Assembly: GCA_964556885.1 (NCBI GenBank)
Contig: CAZKYP010000008.1
Coordinates: 1-33,037, forward strand
Direction: 5' to 3'
Length of the DNA: 33,037 nt
From: CAZKYP01 sp964556885
Lineage (GTDB): Bacteria; Planctomycetota; Phycisphaerae; Sedimentisphaerales; Anaerobacaceae
Under the pieces are notes generated by a model, which saw only the letters and a program-made list of their open reading frames with translations, searched no databases and was not told the DNA's origin. Of this stretch, positions 8,887-18,675 are shown piece by piece. The first letter of the stretch is position 1. Each line of letters starts with the position of its first letter. The translations under genes and the position numbers were made by a program.

Positions 8887-11206
8887 GGCCGTGCTGACGC
8901 TGGCACTCGGTATCGGGGCCAATACGGCAATCTTCAGTGTGGTTAATTCGGTTTTGCTCAAGTCGCTTCCGTACCCGGATTCACAGCAGCTCGTACAGAT
9001 ATTCGAAGCTTTTCCCAACTATGACCGTAATTCCGTCGCGGGAGGTGCGTTCAAAGACTGGTACGAGCACAAAACCAAATTTGATTATATGGCGGTATAT
9101 GAAGGCACACAACGCAATCTCACAGGGGATGGTCCGCCGCAGCGTGTCTCCGGCTTGATGGTTTCGTCAGAATTTCTTCCGGTTCTGGGTGTCGAACCGA
9201 TTATAGGGCGCGGCTTTTCCGCCGGCGAAGATGCCGTTGGCGGCAATAATCATGTTATGATGCTGACACATAAGTTCTGGCAGAATCGGTACGGCTCAGA
9301 CCCGGATATTGTCGGTAAGAGCGTTTCGCTCGACCAGGTCCCCTTTACGATTATCGGTGTGCTCGGTCCCGGTGCTCTGCTGCAGGACGACGAGCTGTAT
9401 CTGATACCTGATGTGATTGACGGTCCGGGTACGTTTTGGGGGCGTGCCGGCCACTGGAGACAAGTCATAGGCCGCATGTCGCCTGGCGTCACCGTGTCCG
9501 AGGCGGAGGCCGAACTTTGCGGAATCAAAGAACAGCTTAACGCGGAATATCCTGAATTCAAAAGAGAATGTACCGTCAACGTCGTCTCTTTACAGGAAGT
9601 ATACGCGGGAAACGCTCGTCCGACTCTCGTTGTTTTGCTGGGAACCGTAGCTCTGGTTTTACTCATCGCCTGTGCGAATGTTTCGAATCTGCTGTTTGCA
9701 CGATGTAACGCCAGATCGAGAGAAATGGCAATTCGTGCTGCGATTGGCGCCCGGTCATGGCGCATCATCCGCCAAATGCTTGTCGAGAGCCTCCTTCTGG
9801 CATTAGCAGGATGTTTCGTTGGTCTGATCCTGGCGATATGCGGCGTCAAGCTGCTTACAGGCATGATTACGGGTATGGTTCCTCAAATGTTGTATCCCGA
9901 GCTGGATATCAACGTTCTGTTATTTTCGATATGTATAGCGTGCGGCTGCGGCGTTCTGTTTGGAATCCTGCCTGCACTGCGTGCAGGTAAACCTGATTTG
10001 AACAACGACCTGAAGGAAACCGAGCGCGGAGCGACCTCCGGTTCGAAGAGGCGATCACAATCGTTGATGGTCGTATCGGAGTTTGCATTCACACTGGTAT
10101 TGCTCGTTGGAGCGGGTCTGTTCCTCCGCAGCTTCGTTAGAATTATAGAAACCGATCCCGGCTTCAATCCCAGCCAAACGCTTGCGTTCGATCTATCCTT
10201 CCCGGACGCCAAATACCCGGAAAATGAAAATCGATTCCGCTTCATTAACGAGCTGAATGAACGTCTCGCCGCTTTGCCCGGCGTCGAGTCGGTCGGCGCT
10301 TCTTCCTCTTTGCCGTTCAGCCTGCGCGGTCGTACGGAGCAGGTGAGCCGGGTTGATAAGCCTCCCCGCACGGATTATGTCGCCGCATGTGACTGGGTGA
10401 GCGGTGATTATTTTTCGGCTGCCGGAATCCAGCTTCTGCGCGGACGTACTATCACTGAAGCAGACAACCAGGAAAAAACACCACGTGTTATGGTAATAGA
10501 TAGTACTGTCGTGCGCGACCTCTATCCCGATGAGGATCCTATCGGACAACAGATACGTTTTCTCGGCGAGTCATACGAAGTTGTGGGTATCGCCGCACCG
10601 ATTCATCAGTATTTCCTGGATTATGCTCCGCGTCCGCAGGTTTACATACCGCAAGTTTATCTTCCCGATCATACGAGTATTGTAATACGTGCGGCGTTGC
10701 CGCCGTTAACGCTTGTGGAGGTGGTCAGGAAGACCATCTTCGAGATCGATCCAGATCAGCCTATGGCAAATGTCCGAACTCTCGAAAATGACGTTCATGA
10801 GTCGCTGGCAGTCAAACGTGCCACACTTACCCTGCTGAGTTTCTTTGCCGTAGTCGCTGTCAGCCTCGCATGTATCGGCATTTATGGTGTTATATCGTAT
10901 TCGGTAGGTCAGCGGGCACGCGAACTTTGCATCCGTTTTGCTCTTGGTGCTCAGCGTCGTGATATCATACGGCTAATCTTAAAAAGCGGCATTAAACTAT
11001 CCATTATAGGTATTGTTGTCGGGATGGTTATTGCCCTGGCTTTGTCGCGTTTGCTTGCAAACCTGTTATACGAAGTTAAAACGTACGATCCTTTGGTGTT
11101 TCTCGGTTCGGTCTTTTTGCTCGTGGTAGTGGCTGTTCTGTCCATATATGTCCCTGCATACCGGGCCGCAAGGACCAATCCCATGAAAGCCCTGCGGAAT
11201 GAATAA
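8816..11206 (+). CDS. ADOP/MacB-like duplicated ABC permease 3
   Basis: A 796-aa double permease, the shortest of the six. TM1 is about 21-43 and the first periplasmic core about 50-265. The first FtsX unit has IACANVSNLLFA (285-296) and REMAIRAAIGA. The second FtsX unit has RELCIRFALGAQ near 701, with a Cys where most copies have Gly. The tail is YRAARTNPMKALRNE, a weaker version of the KVDPMEALRYE ending. AAGGAG (8806-8811) lies just before the ATG. It follows permease 2 by only 16 nt, so translation is probably coupled within one transcript. After the near-identical start block its sequence departs from permease 2, which suggests old duplication with recent homogenisation of the start. Function is inferred from family only. 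Confidence 0.9.
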   Translation: MSTLINDIKYAFRQLRKNPGFAAVAVLTLALGIGANTAIFSVVNSVLLKSLPYPDSQQLVQIFEAFPNYDRNSVAGGAFKDWYEHKTKFDYMAVYEGTQRNLTGDGPPQRVSGLMVSSEFLPVLGVEPIIGRGFSAGEDAVGGNNHVMMLTHKFWQNRYGSDPDIVGKSVSLDQVPFTIIGVLGPGALLQDDELYLIPDVIDGPGTFWGRAGHWRQVIGRMSPGVTVSEAEAELCGIKEQLNAEYPEFKRECTVNVVSLQEVYAGNARPTLVVLLGTVALVLLIACANVSNLLFARCNARSREMAIRAAIGARSWRIIRQMLVESLLLALAGCFVGLILAICGVKLLTGMITGMVPQMLYPELDINVLLFSICIACGCGVLFGILPALRAGKPDLNNDLKETERGATSGSKRRSQSLMVVSEFAFTLVLLVGAGLFLRSFVRIIETDPGFNPSQTLAFDLSFPDAKYPENENRFRFINELNERLAALPGVESVGASSSLPFSLRGRTEQVSRVDKPPRTDYVAACDWVSGDYFSAAGIQLLRGRTITEADNQEKTPRVMVIDSTVVRDLYPDEDPIGQQIRFLGESYEVVGIAAPIHQYFLDYAPRPQVYIPQVYLPDHTSIVIRAALPPLTLVEVVRKTIFEIDPDQPMANVRTLENDVHESLAVKRATLTLLSFFAVVAVSLACIGIYGVISYSVGQRARELCIRFALGAQRRDIIRLILKSGIKLSIIGIVVGMVIALALSRLLANLLYEVKTYDPLVFLGSVFLLVVVAVLSIYVPAYRAARTNPMKALRNE

Positions 11207-11236
11207 CGAATAACAAATAACGAATGAAGGGGAAAA

Positions 11237-13684
11237 ATGAGTACTCTGACTAATGATGTTAAATACGGTTTTCGGATGTTGCGAAAAAGCCTCGGCTCTA
11301 CTACTGTGGCTATACTCACACTCACGCTCTGCATTGCGGCCAATATAGTCATCTTCGCCGTTACCGATGCCATTCTCATCCGGCCGCTGCCTTTCCCCGA
11401 GGCCGACCGGCTCGTAATTGCATTCCATAACTACCCCGGCGCCGGCATCGAGCATCAGGCCTGTTCGTTAACCAGCTACTACGAGTGGCGAGAGTCTATC
11501 ACCGCATTCGAATCCACGGCCGCCTATCAAGACGGCAGTGTCGTCATCGGTGACGCCGCCGGGCGGGAGCCGCAACGTGTCTTTTCCCAGCGCGTTACCG
11601 CGGATTTTTTTGATACACTGGGCGTCAAGCCCGCCCTCGGCCGGTTCTTCACCGAAGAAGAAACCGATCCGTCACGCAGTGCGGTTGTTGTGCTGACTGA
11701 CACATTCTGGCACAGCCACTACAACGCCGATCCCGGTGTACTCGGCCGTGACCTCCGGGTTGATGGACAGGTCATAACCATAGTCGGCGTCCTGAAACCT
11801 GACTTTCGCTACCTTTCCAGCCGCGCGAAACTGTTTTTCCCACTGGCTTGCGATCCGCAAAATCGAGGCCCGTACCAACGTCATAATACAAACGCACAAG
11901 TCATCGCCCGTCTCGCGCCGGGGGCTTCTCCGGCCTCGGCCCAGGCGCAGATTGATGCCCTTAACTCCCAACAAATGGAAGATGATCCACGTCTTACCAA
12001 ATTACTGGAAGGCACCGGTTTTCATACGCGCATTTATTCCCTTCACGCCGACCACGTCCGCAACGTGCGCCCGATACTCATCCTGCTTCAGGGCGGTGCT
12101 TTGTTTTTACTGCTTATCGGCGGCGTCAATCTTATCAACCTGCTTATTATCCGTGCCAGCGGCCGCGTAAAAGAATTCTCCATGCGCAGGGCGCTCGGCG
12201 CCGGCCGTCGTCATGTAGCCCGCGCGGTCTTAATTGAAACAATTATGCTTGCCGGAATCGGCGGCATCCTCGGCCTCGGTTTGGGCGCTGTTGGAATTTC
12301 CATGTTGTCCGTCCTCGGAATGGCGGAACTTCCACTCGGTGCACAGGTCGACTTTAGTTATCGCGTTGCCGCCACTGCCTTGTGCGGCTCGATCCTGATG
12401 GGTATCGCTTTTGCTATTCCTATTATATGCTTTCACCTTCGCAATAACTTCTCCTCTGCGCTTCACGCAGAAGGCCGCAGCGGCACTGTCAGCCGCGCAG
12501 CTCAGGGTTTGCGCCACGGTTTTATAATCGCCCAGATTTCACTGGCATTCCTGCTGCTCACCGGCGCCGGCCTGTTCGGCATCAGTCTTAAGCGCGTGCT
12601 CAGCGTGTCCCCGGGCTTCCAACCGGAGCACGTCCTTACCGGCCGTATCGGGCTGCCGCCCGCCGGCTATGGCGATGAGCCGGCCCGTCTTGCATTCGTC
12701 GAACACATGCTCAATGAACTGCATGCGCAACCCGGTGTGACCTCTGCGGCCGTTTCCACTGTTGTCCCATTTACCGGACAGGACAACAGCCAGGCCATCG
12801 TTGCTGAAGGTTTCGAGCCGCAGCCGGGCGATTCGCTCCGTGCACATTTCCACTGTGCAGTTAGCAGTGATTTCTTCCAGGCGCTCGGTATTCCACTTCG
12901 TCAGGGCCGCCTGCTGGAAGAAGCTGATAACTATCGCGAGGAGCGCGTCTGTGTCGTAGACGAGGAATTTGCCCGGCGTTATTGGCCGAACGGTGACGCG
13001 ATCGGATACCGTGTCACCAAAGGACCGGTATTCGATGAAACTACAGCTTTCAGGATTGTCGGCATTGTCGGGCAGATTAAACAGGATAAACTCGAGGAAA
13101 CTGCCCTGGGTGCAGTCTATTTCCCGTATCGCTACGATGCCATAGGCAATATTTACGTCATTACAAGAAGCAGCCAGAGCCCCACAGCAATCATCTCGAC
13201 ACTGCGAGAAACCGTCCGGCGTCTCGACCCGGAAATACCAGTAGACGACATCTACACGATGCAGGCCCGCATTGACGCGAGCCTGGTTCAGCGCCGTTCT
13301 CCGGCACTGCTGACCGCTATTTTTGCCTCAGTTGCGTTGTTACTCACAGCAATTGGCACCTACGGCGTGGTTGCCTACGTCGTCGCTCAACGCAGGCGCG
13401 AGATAGGAGTACGCATGGCGCTCGGCGCCCTGCCGCAACAAGTTCTTACCCAACACCTCAGTATCGGTGTAAAACTCCTTCTGGCAGGTCTGGTCCTCGG
13501 AGTGCTGGGATCATGGGCGGTCGGACGCGTGATGGAAAACTTTCTCTTCGGTGTCGGCGCAATCCATGCCGGTGTGCTCACTACGACTGCGGGTGTAATG
13601 ATACTCGTCGTGCTGCTGGCGTGCTTCATCCCTGCACGTCGTGCATCAAAGGTGGATCCGATGAAGGCGCTGCGCTACGAGTGA
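11237..13684 (+). CDS. ADOP/MacB-like duplicated ABC permease 4 (divergent subtype)
   Basis: An 815-aa double permease with the same duplicated plan, but from a different subfamily. In place of the ACANVANLLLAR helix it has LIGGVNLINLLIIR (near 293), followed by EFSMRRALGAGRR. The second FtsX unit is canonical (REIGVRMALGA near 720), and the tail is ARRASKVDPMKALRYE. TM1 is unusual (LTLTLCIAANIVIFAV). Its codon use looks more C/G-ending (many ggc, cgc, gcc) than its neighbours, which may mean independent acquisition. GAAGGGG provides the ribosome site. A 70-nt gap follows it, the longest spacer in the array. It still opens MSTLTNDVKYGFRMLRK, like the other copies. Confidence 0.88.
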   Translation: MSTLTNDVKYGFRMLRKSLGSTTVAILTLTLCIAANIVIFAVTDAILIRPLPFPEADRLVIAFHNYPGAGIEHQACSLTSYYEWRESITAFESTAAYQDGSVVIGDAAGREPQRVFSQRVTADFFDTLGVKPALGRFFTEEETDPSRSAVVVLTDTFWHSHYNADPGVLGRDLRVDGQVITIVGVLKPDFRYLSSRAKLFFPLACDPQNRGPYQRHNTNAQVIARLAPGASPASAQAQIDALNSQQMEDDPRLTKLLEGTGFHTRIYSLHADHVRNVRPILILLQGGALFLLLIGGVNLINLLIIRASGRVKEFSMRRALGAGRRHVARAVLIETIMLAGIGGILGLGLGAVGISMLSVLGMAELPLGAQVDFSYRVAATALCGSILMGIAFAIPIICFHLRNNFSSALHAEGRSGTVSRAAQGLRHGFIIAQISLAFLLLTGAGLFGISLKRVLSVSPGFQPEHVLTGRIGLPPAGYGDEPARLAFVEHMLNELHAQPGVTSAAVSTVVPFTGQDNSQAIVAEGFEPQPGDSLRAHFHCAVSSDFFQALGIPLRQGRLLEEADNYREERVCVVDEEFARRYWPNGDAIGYRVTKGPVFDETTAFRIVGIVGQIKQDKLEETALGAVYFPYRYDAIGNIYVITRSSQSPTAIISTLRETVRRLDPEIPVDDIYTMQARIDASLVQRRSPALLTAIFASVALLLTAIGTYGVVAYVVAQRRREIGVRMALGALPQQVLTQHLSIGVKLLLAGLVLGVLGSWAVGRVMENFLFGVGAIHAGVLTTTAGVMILVVLLACFIPARRASKVDPMKALRYE

Positions 13685-13754
13685 AAATTGTAACAAATTG
13701 ATAGTTAATCGTTATTGTTTATTAACAAGGTACTATAAACCTGGAGCAAATGAA

Positions 13755-16169
13755 ATGAGTACTTTTCTTAATGACATTAAGTACGGTTTTCGTCAACTAT
13801 GCAAGAGCCCGGGCTTTACTATCGTGGCCGTTCTGACTCTTGGGCTTGGTATCGGGGCTACGACGTCGCTGTTCAGTGTTTTCAATGCGCTTGTTCTCGA
13901 TCCTTTTCCTTATCCTGAATCCGACAAAATAGTCTACGTCTGGAATCAGCAGGGCTGGCCGCTGTCTGCACTGGATTACCTGGATATTAAGGAACAGATG
14001 ACATCGTTTACGGATATGGGCGTATATCATCCGGAACGTCTGAACTTCGGCGCCGAAAAACCCGAGTCCCTGCATGCGGTTCGCTGCACATCGGGCGTTC
14101 TGCGTGTATTCGGCATGCATCCGGTTCTCGGCCGCCTGCTGAATGAATCGGATGACGTGCCGGGTGCTCCGCCGGTCACTGTGATAAGCCATGATTTGTG
14201 GACACGGTCTTTTGCCGCAGATCCGCAGATAGTAGGACAAACCTTAAAACTCAACGGGCAGGAGACAACTGTTGTCGGTGTTATGCCCGCCGATTTCGAA
14301 TTCTCGTCACCATGGTACAGGGGGCAGGAATACGAATTATGGACACCTTTTACATTCGATATTAAGGAGCAGGGAAGAGGAAATCACTGGCTGTTAGGTG
14401 TAGCACGCCTGAAAACAGATGTTAGTGTAAAAGCAGCGGATGCCGAAATTAAAACTATCGGGACACGGCTGTCCAAGGCTTACCCAAACACTAATACGAA
14501 CAAACCATTACTCGTAGTATCCCTGCAGGAACAGATGACTCGTCGCGCATCGTCTTCTATGTGTATATTATTTTCCGCAGTCGCCCTGCTGCTGCTCGTT
14601 GCCTGCGCCAACGTTGCAAGTATGCTGCTCGCCCGCGGCACTCAAAGACAGGACGAATTCAGCGTGCGACTCGCACTCGGCGCCTCGCGTCTGGCAGTAG
14701 TGCGGCTGCTGCTTTCCGAGACTATAATACTTGGCCTGTTAGGCAGTGCGGCCGGGATTATTTTTACTTTCTGGGGAATGGTTACTTTCCGAAATCTAAT
14801 CCCATCACAATTGATAATAGAAGCCCGGCGTGCGGCCATCCATATTAACGGCAGGATTCTCCTGTTCGCAGTCGGTATAGCTTTTCTAAGCGCCCTGCTG
14901 GCCGGTTTGCTGCCGGCACTTACCGCCGCGAGGACATCGATTGTCGAAACATTGAAATCCGGCGGGCGTTCACACACCTGCTCCCGCGTACGCCATCGTT
15001 TCCTGAGGCAGCTTGTCGTGGGCCAGATTACAATAGCCGTTGTGCTCGCCAACTGCGGCGTCCTGTTGTTCGCAAGTTATTTCAATGTTTTCAAAAGTAA
15101 CCAGACATTAGATACAGAACAGGTGATTTCCGCTGAAGTATCACTGCAGGGGGATAAATACAATGAGAACGAAGCCAAGCTTGCGTTCTGGGACCAGTTA
15201 TTCGAACGTATTGAAGTGCTGCCCGGTGTTCAGAAAGTCGCTATTACAAGTAAGCTGCCGCTGGAAGGCGGAAACAATGCCAGCTTCCTGGTGGACGACG
15301 AGGTTTACGACCCGACTGTACAAAGACAGCTTGTCGAGCGTTCTTACATCTCACCTGATTACTTCGATGCAATGGGATTAAATTTGCTCAAGGGCAGAAC
15401 GCCTGAGCCTACGGACGGACGCGGCGAATCCATCGGCGTTGTAATTAACTATGCAACGGCAAAACATTACTGGCCCGATGAAGACCCTATCGGCAAGCGC
15501 ATTCGACCCGACGATCCCGAGCCGTCATTCGTTATGCACGTTATCGGTATCGTAGAAGATGTACGTCAGTGGGGCTCGGAGTATCAGCCGCTGCCTGAGG
15601 TATATGTGCCTAATTCATTTCGTCCCCGAACCGAAGCGTTTCTCATTGTTCGGGCTAAAGGTGACACAGCCGCCTTGATATCGACAATCCGAAGAGAACT
15701 TGCAGCCGTAGATGCCGACCTGCCGCTCGCCAATATTCGCACCATGAAAGAGGTCCTGAGTGCCTCGACGAGTGAACGCCGAATGTCCACGGGCCTTATA
15801 AATGTGTTCATGTTAACGGCACTCCTCCTCGCAGTAGTCGGCATCTACGGAACCCTGTCTTATAACCTGCTGCAGCGAAAACAGGAGATAGGCGTTCGTA
15901 TCGCCGTTGGTGCTCTGCGTCACCATATTATCAGGTTTGTATTTCGACAGGCCGGACTCTGGGTAGTTGCCGGACTTGTCATCGGACTGATATTAACAGC
16001 GGCGGTTTCCTTTCTGCTGCGTTCGATGGTCTTCAATATCAGCCCATGGAATCCGTTGTCACTATTATTAGGATTGTGCGTAGTCGGAACCGCTACATGT
16101 CTGGCCTGTATCCTGCCGGCACTACGTGCCACTAAAACTGATCCGATGGAAGCGCTTAGATACGAATAA
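13755..16169 (+). CDS. ADOP/MacB-like duplicated ABC permease 5
   Basis: An 804-aa double permease. The frame is open upstream to an ATG at 13698, but the start is placed at 13755. There GGAG lies 8 nt upstream and the product begins MSTFLNDIKYGFRQLCKSPG, aligned with the other copies; the 19 upstream codons look non-native. The first FtsX unit has VACANVASMLLARG (near 282) and DEFSVRLALGAS. The second has QEIGVRIAVGA (near 712). It ends LRATKTDPMEALRYE, and the last 26 nt are identical to permease 2. The 70-nt upstream spacer is AT-rich with a small TTGTT-TATT-AACAA palindrome and a TACTATAAAC that could serve as a -10, but no convincing -35. An internal promoter is possible, not shown. Confidence 0.9.
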   Translation: MSTFLNDIKYGFRQLCKSPGFTIVAVLTLGLGIGATTSLFSVFNALVLDPFPYPESDKIVYVWNQQGWPLSALDYLDIKEQMTSFTDMGVYHPERLNFGAEKPESLHAVRCTSGVLRVFGMHPVLGRLLNESDDVPGAPPVTVISHDLWTRSFAADPQIVGQTLKLNGQETTVVGVMPADFEFSSPWYRGQEYELWTPFTFDIKEQGRGNHWLLGVARLKTDVSVKAADAEIKTIGTRLSKAYPNTNTNKPLLVVSLQEQMTRRASSSMCILFSAVALLLLVACANVASMLLARGTQRQDEFSVRLALGASRLAVVRLLLSETIILGLLGSAAGIIFTFWGMVTFRNLIPSQLIIEARRAAIHINGRILLFAVGIAFLSALLAGLLPALTAARTSIVETLKSGGRSHTCSRVRHRFLRQLVVGQITIAVVLANCGVLLFASYFNVFKSNQTLDTEQVISAEVSLQGDKYNENEAKLAFWDQLFERIEVLPGVQKVAITSKLPLEGGNNASFLVDDEVYDPTVQRQLVERSYISPDYFDAMGLNLLKGRTPEPTDGRGESIGVVINYATAKHYWPDEDPIGKRIRPDDPEPSFVMHVIGIVEDVRQWGSEYQPLPEVYVPNSFRPRTEAFLIVRAKGDTAALISTIRRELAAVDADLPLANIRTMKEVLSASTSERRMSTGLINVFMLTALLLAVVGIYGTLSYNLLQRKQEIGVRIAVGALRHHIIRFVFRQAGLWVVAGLVIGLILTAAVSFLLRSMVFNISPWNPLSLLLGLCVVGTATCLACILPALRATKTDPMEALRYE
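16143..16168 (+). repeat. 26-nt identical 3' end shared by permeases 2 and 5, copy B
   Basis: This is identical to 8773-8798. It encodes PMEALRYE and runs into the stop codon. Confidence 0.85.
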
Positions 16170-16228
16170 TGAAGAATGAATTTCGAGTATCCAATTACGA
16201 ATGATAAATAAAGAATAAAAGGAACAAA

Positions 16229-18634
16229 ATGAGCATTCTAATTAACGACATAAAGTATACGTTTCGGCAATTGCGAAGGAATCCCGGTTTTACACTCGTG
16301 GCCGTTTTGACATTGGCGATAGGAATCAGTGCCAACATTACTATGTTCGGCGTGGTCAATGCCATCCTGCTTCGGCCGCTGCCGTTTGAAAATCCGGAAC
16401 AACTGGTAATTGTTGAACAGGAAAACAAACAGTTCGGGAAGATACCCTGCCTTTCTTATCCTGATTTTCTGGATTGGCGGGAGCAAAATCAAGTATTTGA
16501 TGAATTTGCCGCCTATACTCCGGACCGATTCGATTTGATCGAAGCCAATAAAGGTACAAGCAAGATTGACGGTGCGCAGGTGAGCGGTAATTTCTTTTCG
16601 TTGCTTAAGGTATCCGCTTATATGGGGAGAACTTTCACGAAAGCGGATGAAAAGCAAAACACCGAACCTGTTGCGATTATCAGTCACGATTTCTGGCGCA
16701 GCCACTTTGGAGCAGATAAAAATGTTCTCGGCCGGACTGTCACCCTACACGACAAGACATATACGATTGTTGGGATACTACCCCTCGGTTTCCATTATCC
16801 AGAGTCCATTGGGAATGCCCAGATATGGACCGTCCTGAATCCTGCCGGGGAGAAACTGACCAATAGAAGCTGTTGGTGGCTGCGCACTGTCGGGCGTCTC
16901 AAAACAGGTCTATCCATAGAACAAGTGCTGCCACTGTTGAATGAACTCCACAGTCGCCTGACTCAAAGCTACGGACTGCCTGATAGTGAAGTACTGATGT
17001 ACGGTCTGCGTGATACGGTTGTCCGTGGTGTACGAACCACTCTGTGGATTCTTTATGGTATTGTCGGATTCATCCTGCTAATTGTCTGTGCCAATGTAGC
17101 CAATTTGTGCCTGGCCAAAACCCTAACGAGAGACAAGGAAATAGCTGTTCGTCGATCTCTTGGCGCCAACAGGCTGCGGCTGCTGCGGCAGTTCACAACA
17201 GAAAGTCTGCTGTTGTCACTGGTCGGCGGGGTCATGGGCCTGATTCTCACGGTTTGGACAATCTCTGTCTTCAGGATCAAAATTGCCGATTTTGTCCCTA
17301 TGGCCGATTCCATCCGTGTCCAACCGCAGGAACTTCTCTTCGGTCTGGGGCTTTCTATATTGGTTGGAATCTTTCTTGGGATTGCCCCATTCTGGTTTAT
17401 GCATCGACCTCGCCTGGTCAATATCCTGACAGAACGACGAAACGTTTCAGGACACCATGTCAGGTTATCGAATATGTTGATCGTCGGCCAGATTGCCATT
17501 GCACTGGTCCTGTCCATTGGTATGGGTTTGATGACTCGCAGTATGAAGCGACTTTCATCGGCCGATACAGGGTTCAATCGGGAAAACCTGGTTACTTTCA
17601 ATATCGGAATGGGGGAAAAAGATGAAGCGCAGCGCTATCAATTCAGCCGAAACTTCCTGGAACGACTGAGCACATTGCCTTATGTCAAAACCGTATCAAC
17701 GGATTCATTCATGCCTTGTTATGCAGGGGGACCCATTGCCCCTGTAACCGTTGAGGGATATACGCCCCCGGACGACAAATCCATCCAGGCCAACTTTCAT
17801 GACGTCAGCGAGGACTACTTCAGAACACTGCAAATACCCATCCTTAAAGGGCGCAGTATTTCGCCACAAGAGCATCAGAAAAAAGAGAAGGTTGTTGTCA
17901 TCAACGAGTCTCTGGCCCGACAATTTTGGGCAGATGAAGATCCTATCGGCAGAGAGCTGACTTTTTGCGGGCAGCAGTATCGGGTTGTCGGTGTCGCTGC
18001 TGATATGATTCAGGGTAATGTGAAGCTGCATAAATCCAATCACCTGTTTTTCCCGTTCGATACCTTTCATGCTATGCTCAAAATGTTTATAGGTTCTGAT
18101 TTAAGTGTTATAGTTCGAACGGACTCTGAGCCGGGACCTGTCATCGAACAGGCCCGGGCAATACTCAGGGACATCGATTCGACACTGCCGCTCTATAATG
18201 TCAGTTCCTTTAAAGCACAAATGAATAAATATATCAGTCAGGAGCGATTCACTACCATCTTCCTGACTATCTTCGCATCTATCGCACTGCTGCTGATAAT
18301 AATCGGTATTTATGGTGTTGTATCTTATGCCGTGGCACAGCGCACCCGCGAAATCGGGATTCGTATGGCATTGGGTGCCCAAAAGACCAGCATTTTAACC
18401 ATGGTTCTTAAGCAGGGATTGGTATTGTTGATAATCGGCTTGTTCATCGGAGTCGCAGGTGCTGTCGGCTTAACTCGATTTCTCTCCAGCTATTTATATG
18501 AAATAAGTGCAACAGATTCTGTCACCTTTGTCCTGGTTCCACTACTGATAACCGCCGTATCGATGTTGGCCTGCTGGATACCGGCATATAAAGCTGCAAA
18601 GGTCGATCCGATGAAAGCACTCAGGTATGAATAA
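16229..18634 (+). CDS. ADOP/MacB-like duplicated ABC permease 6
   Basis: An 801-aa double permease, the last before the ATPase. It begins MSILINDIKYTFRQLRRNPG. The first FtsX unit has IVCANVANLCLAK (near 285) and KEIAVRRSLGAN. The second has REIGIRMALGAQ (near 707). It ends YKAAKVDPMKALRYE. Both periplasmic MacB-type domains are present (about 50-270 and 470-670). AAAAGGAA gives the ribosome site. The 59-nt spacer before it is made of AATAA/GAATGA words. Its nucleotide start resembles permeases 2 and 3 with about seven changes in 62 bases, so it was not part of their recent exchange. Being next to the ATPase makes a working pair likely, but nothing shows whether the ATPase serves only this copy or all six. 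Confidence 0.9.
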   Translation: MSILINDIKYTFRQLRRNPGFTLVAVLTLAIGISANITMFGVVNAILLRPLPFENPEQLVIVEQENKQFGKIPCLSYPDFLDWREQNQVFDEFAAYTPDRFDLIEANKGTSKIDGAQVSGNFFSLLKVSAYMGRTFTKADEKQNTEPVAIISHDFWRSHFGADKNVLGRTVTLHDKTYTIVGILPLGFHYPESIGNAQIWTVLNPAGEKLTNRSCWWLRTVGRLKTGLSIEQVLPLLNELHSRLTQSYGLPDSEVLMYGLRDTVVRGVRTTLWILYGIVGFILLIVCANVANLCLAKTLTRDKEIAVRRSLGANRLRLLRQFTTESLLLSLVGGVMGLILTVWTISVFRIKIADFVPMADSIRVQPQELLFGLGLSILVGIFLGIAPFWFMHRPRLVNILTERRNVSGHHVRLSNMLIVGQIAIALVLSIGMGLMTRSMKRLSSADTGFNRENLVTFNIGMGEKDEAQRYQFSRNFLERLSTLPYVKTVSTDSFMPCYAGGPIAPVTVEGYTPPDDKSIQANFHDVSEDYFRTLQIPILKGRSISPQEHQKKEKVVVINESLARQFWADEDPIGRELTFCGQQYRVVGVAADMIQGNVKLHKSNHLFFPFDTFHAMLKMFIGSDLSVIVRTDSEPGPVIEQARAILRDIDSTLPLYNVSSFKAQMNKYISQERFTTIFLTIFASIALLLIIIGIYGVVSYAVAQRTREIGIRMALGAQKTSILTMVLKQGLVLLIIGLFIGVAGAVGLTRFLSSYLYEISATDSVTFVLVPLLITAVSMLACWIPAYKAAKVDPMKALRYE

Positions 18635-18675
18635 AACTTTTAGCAAAGAATTGGAAATTAATTAGGAACAGAAAA

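Noticed and set aside
18635..18675. Separate promoter for the ABC ATPase
   Set aside because: The 41-nt gap is too short and has no paired -35/-10. Co-transcription with the permeases is the simpler reading.
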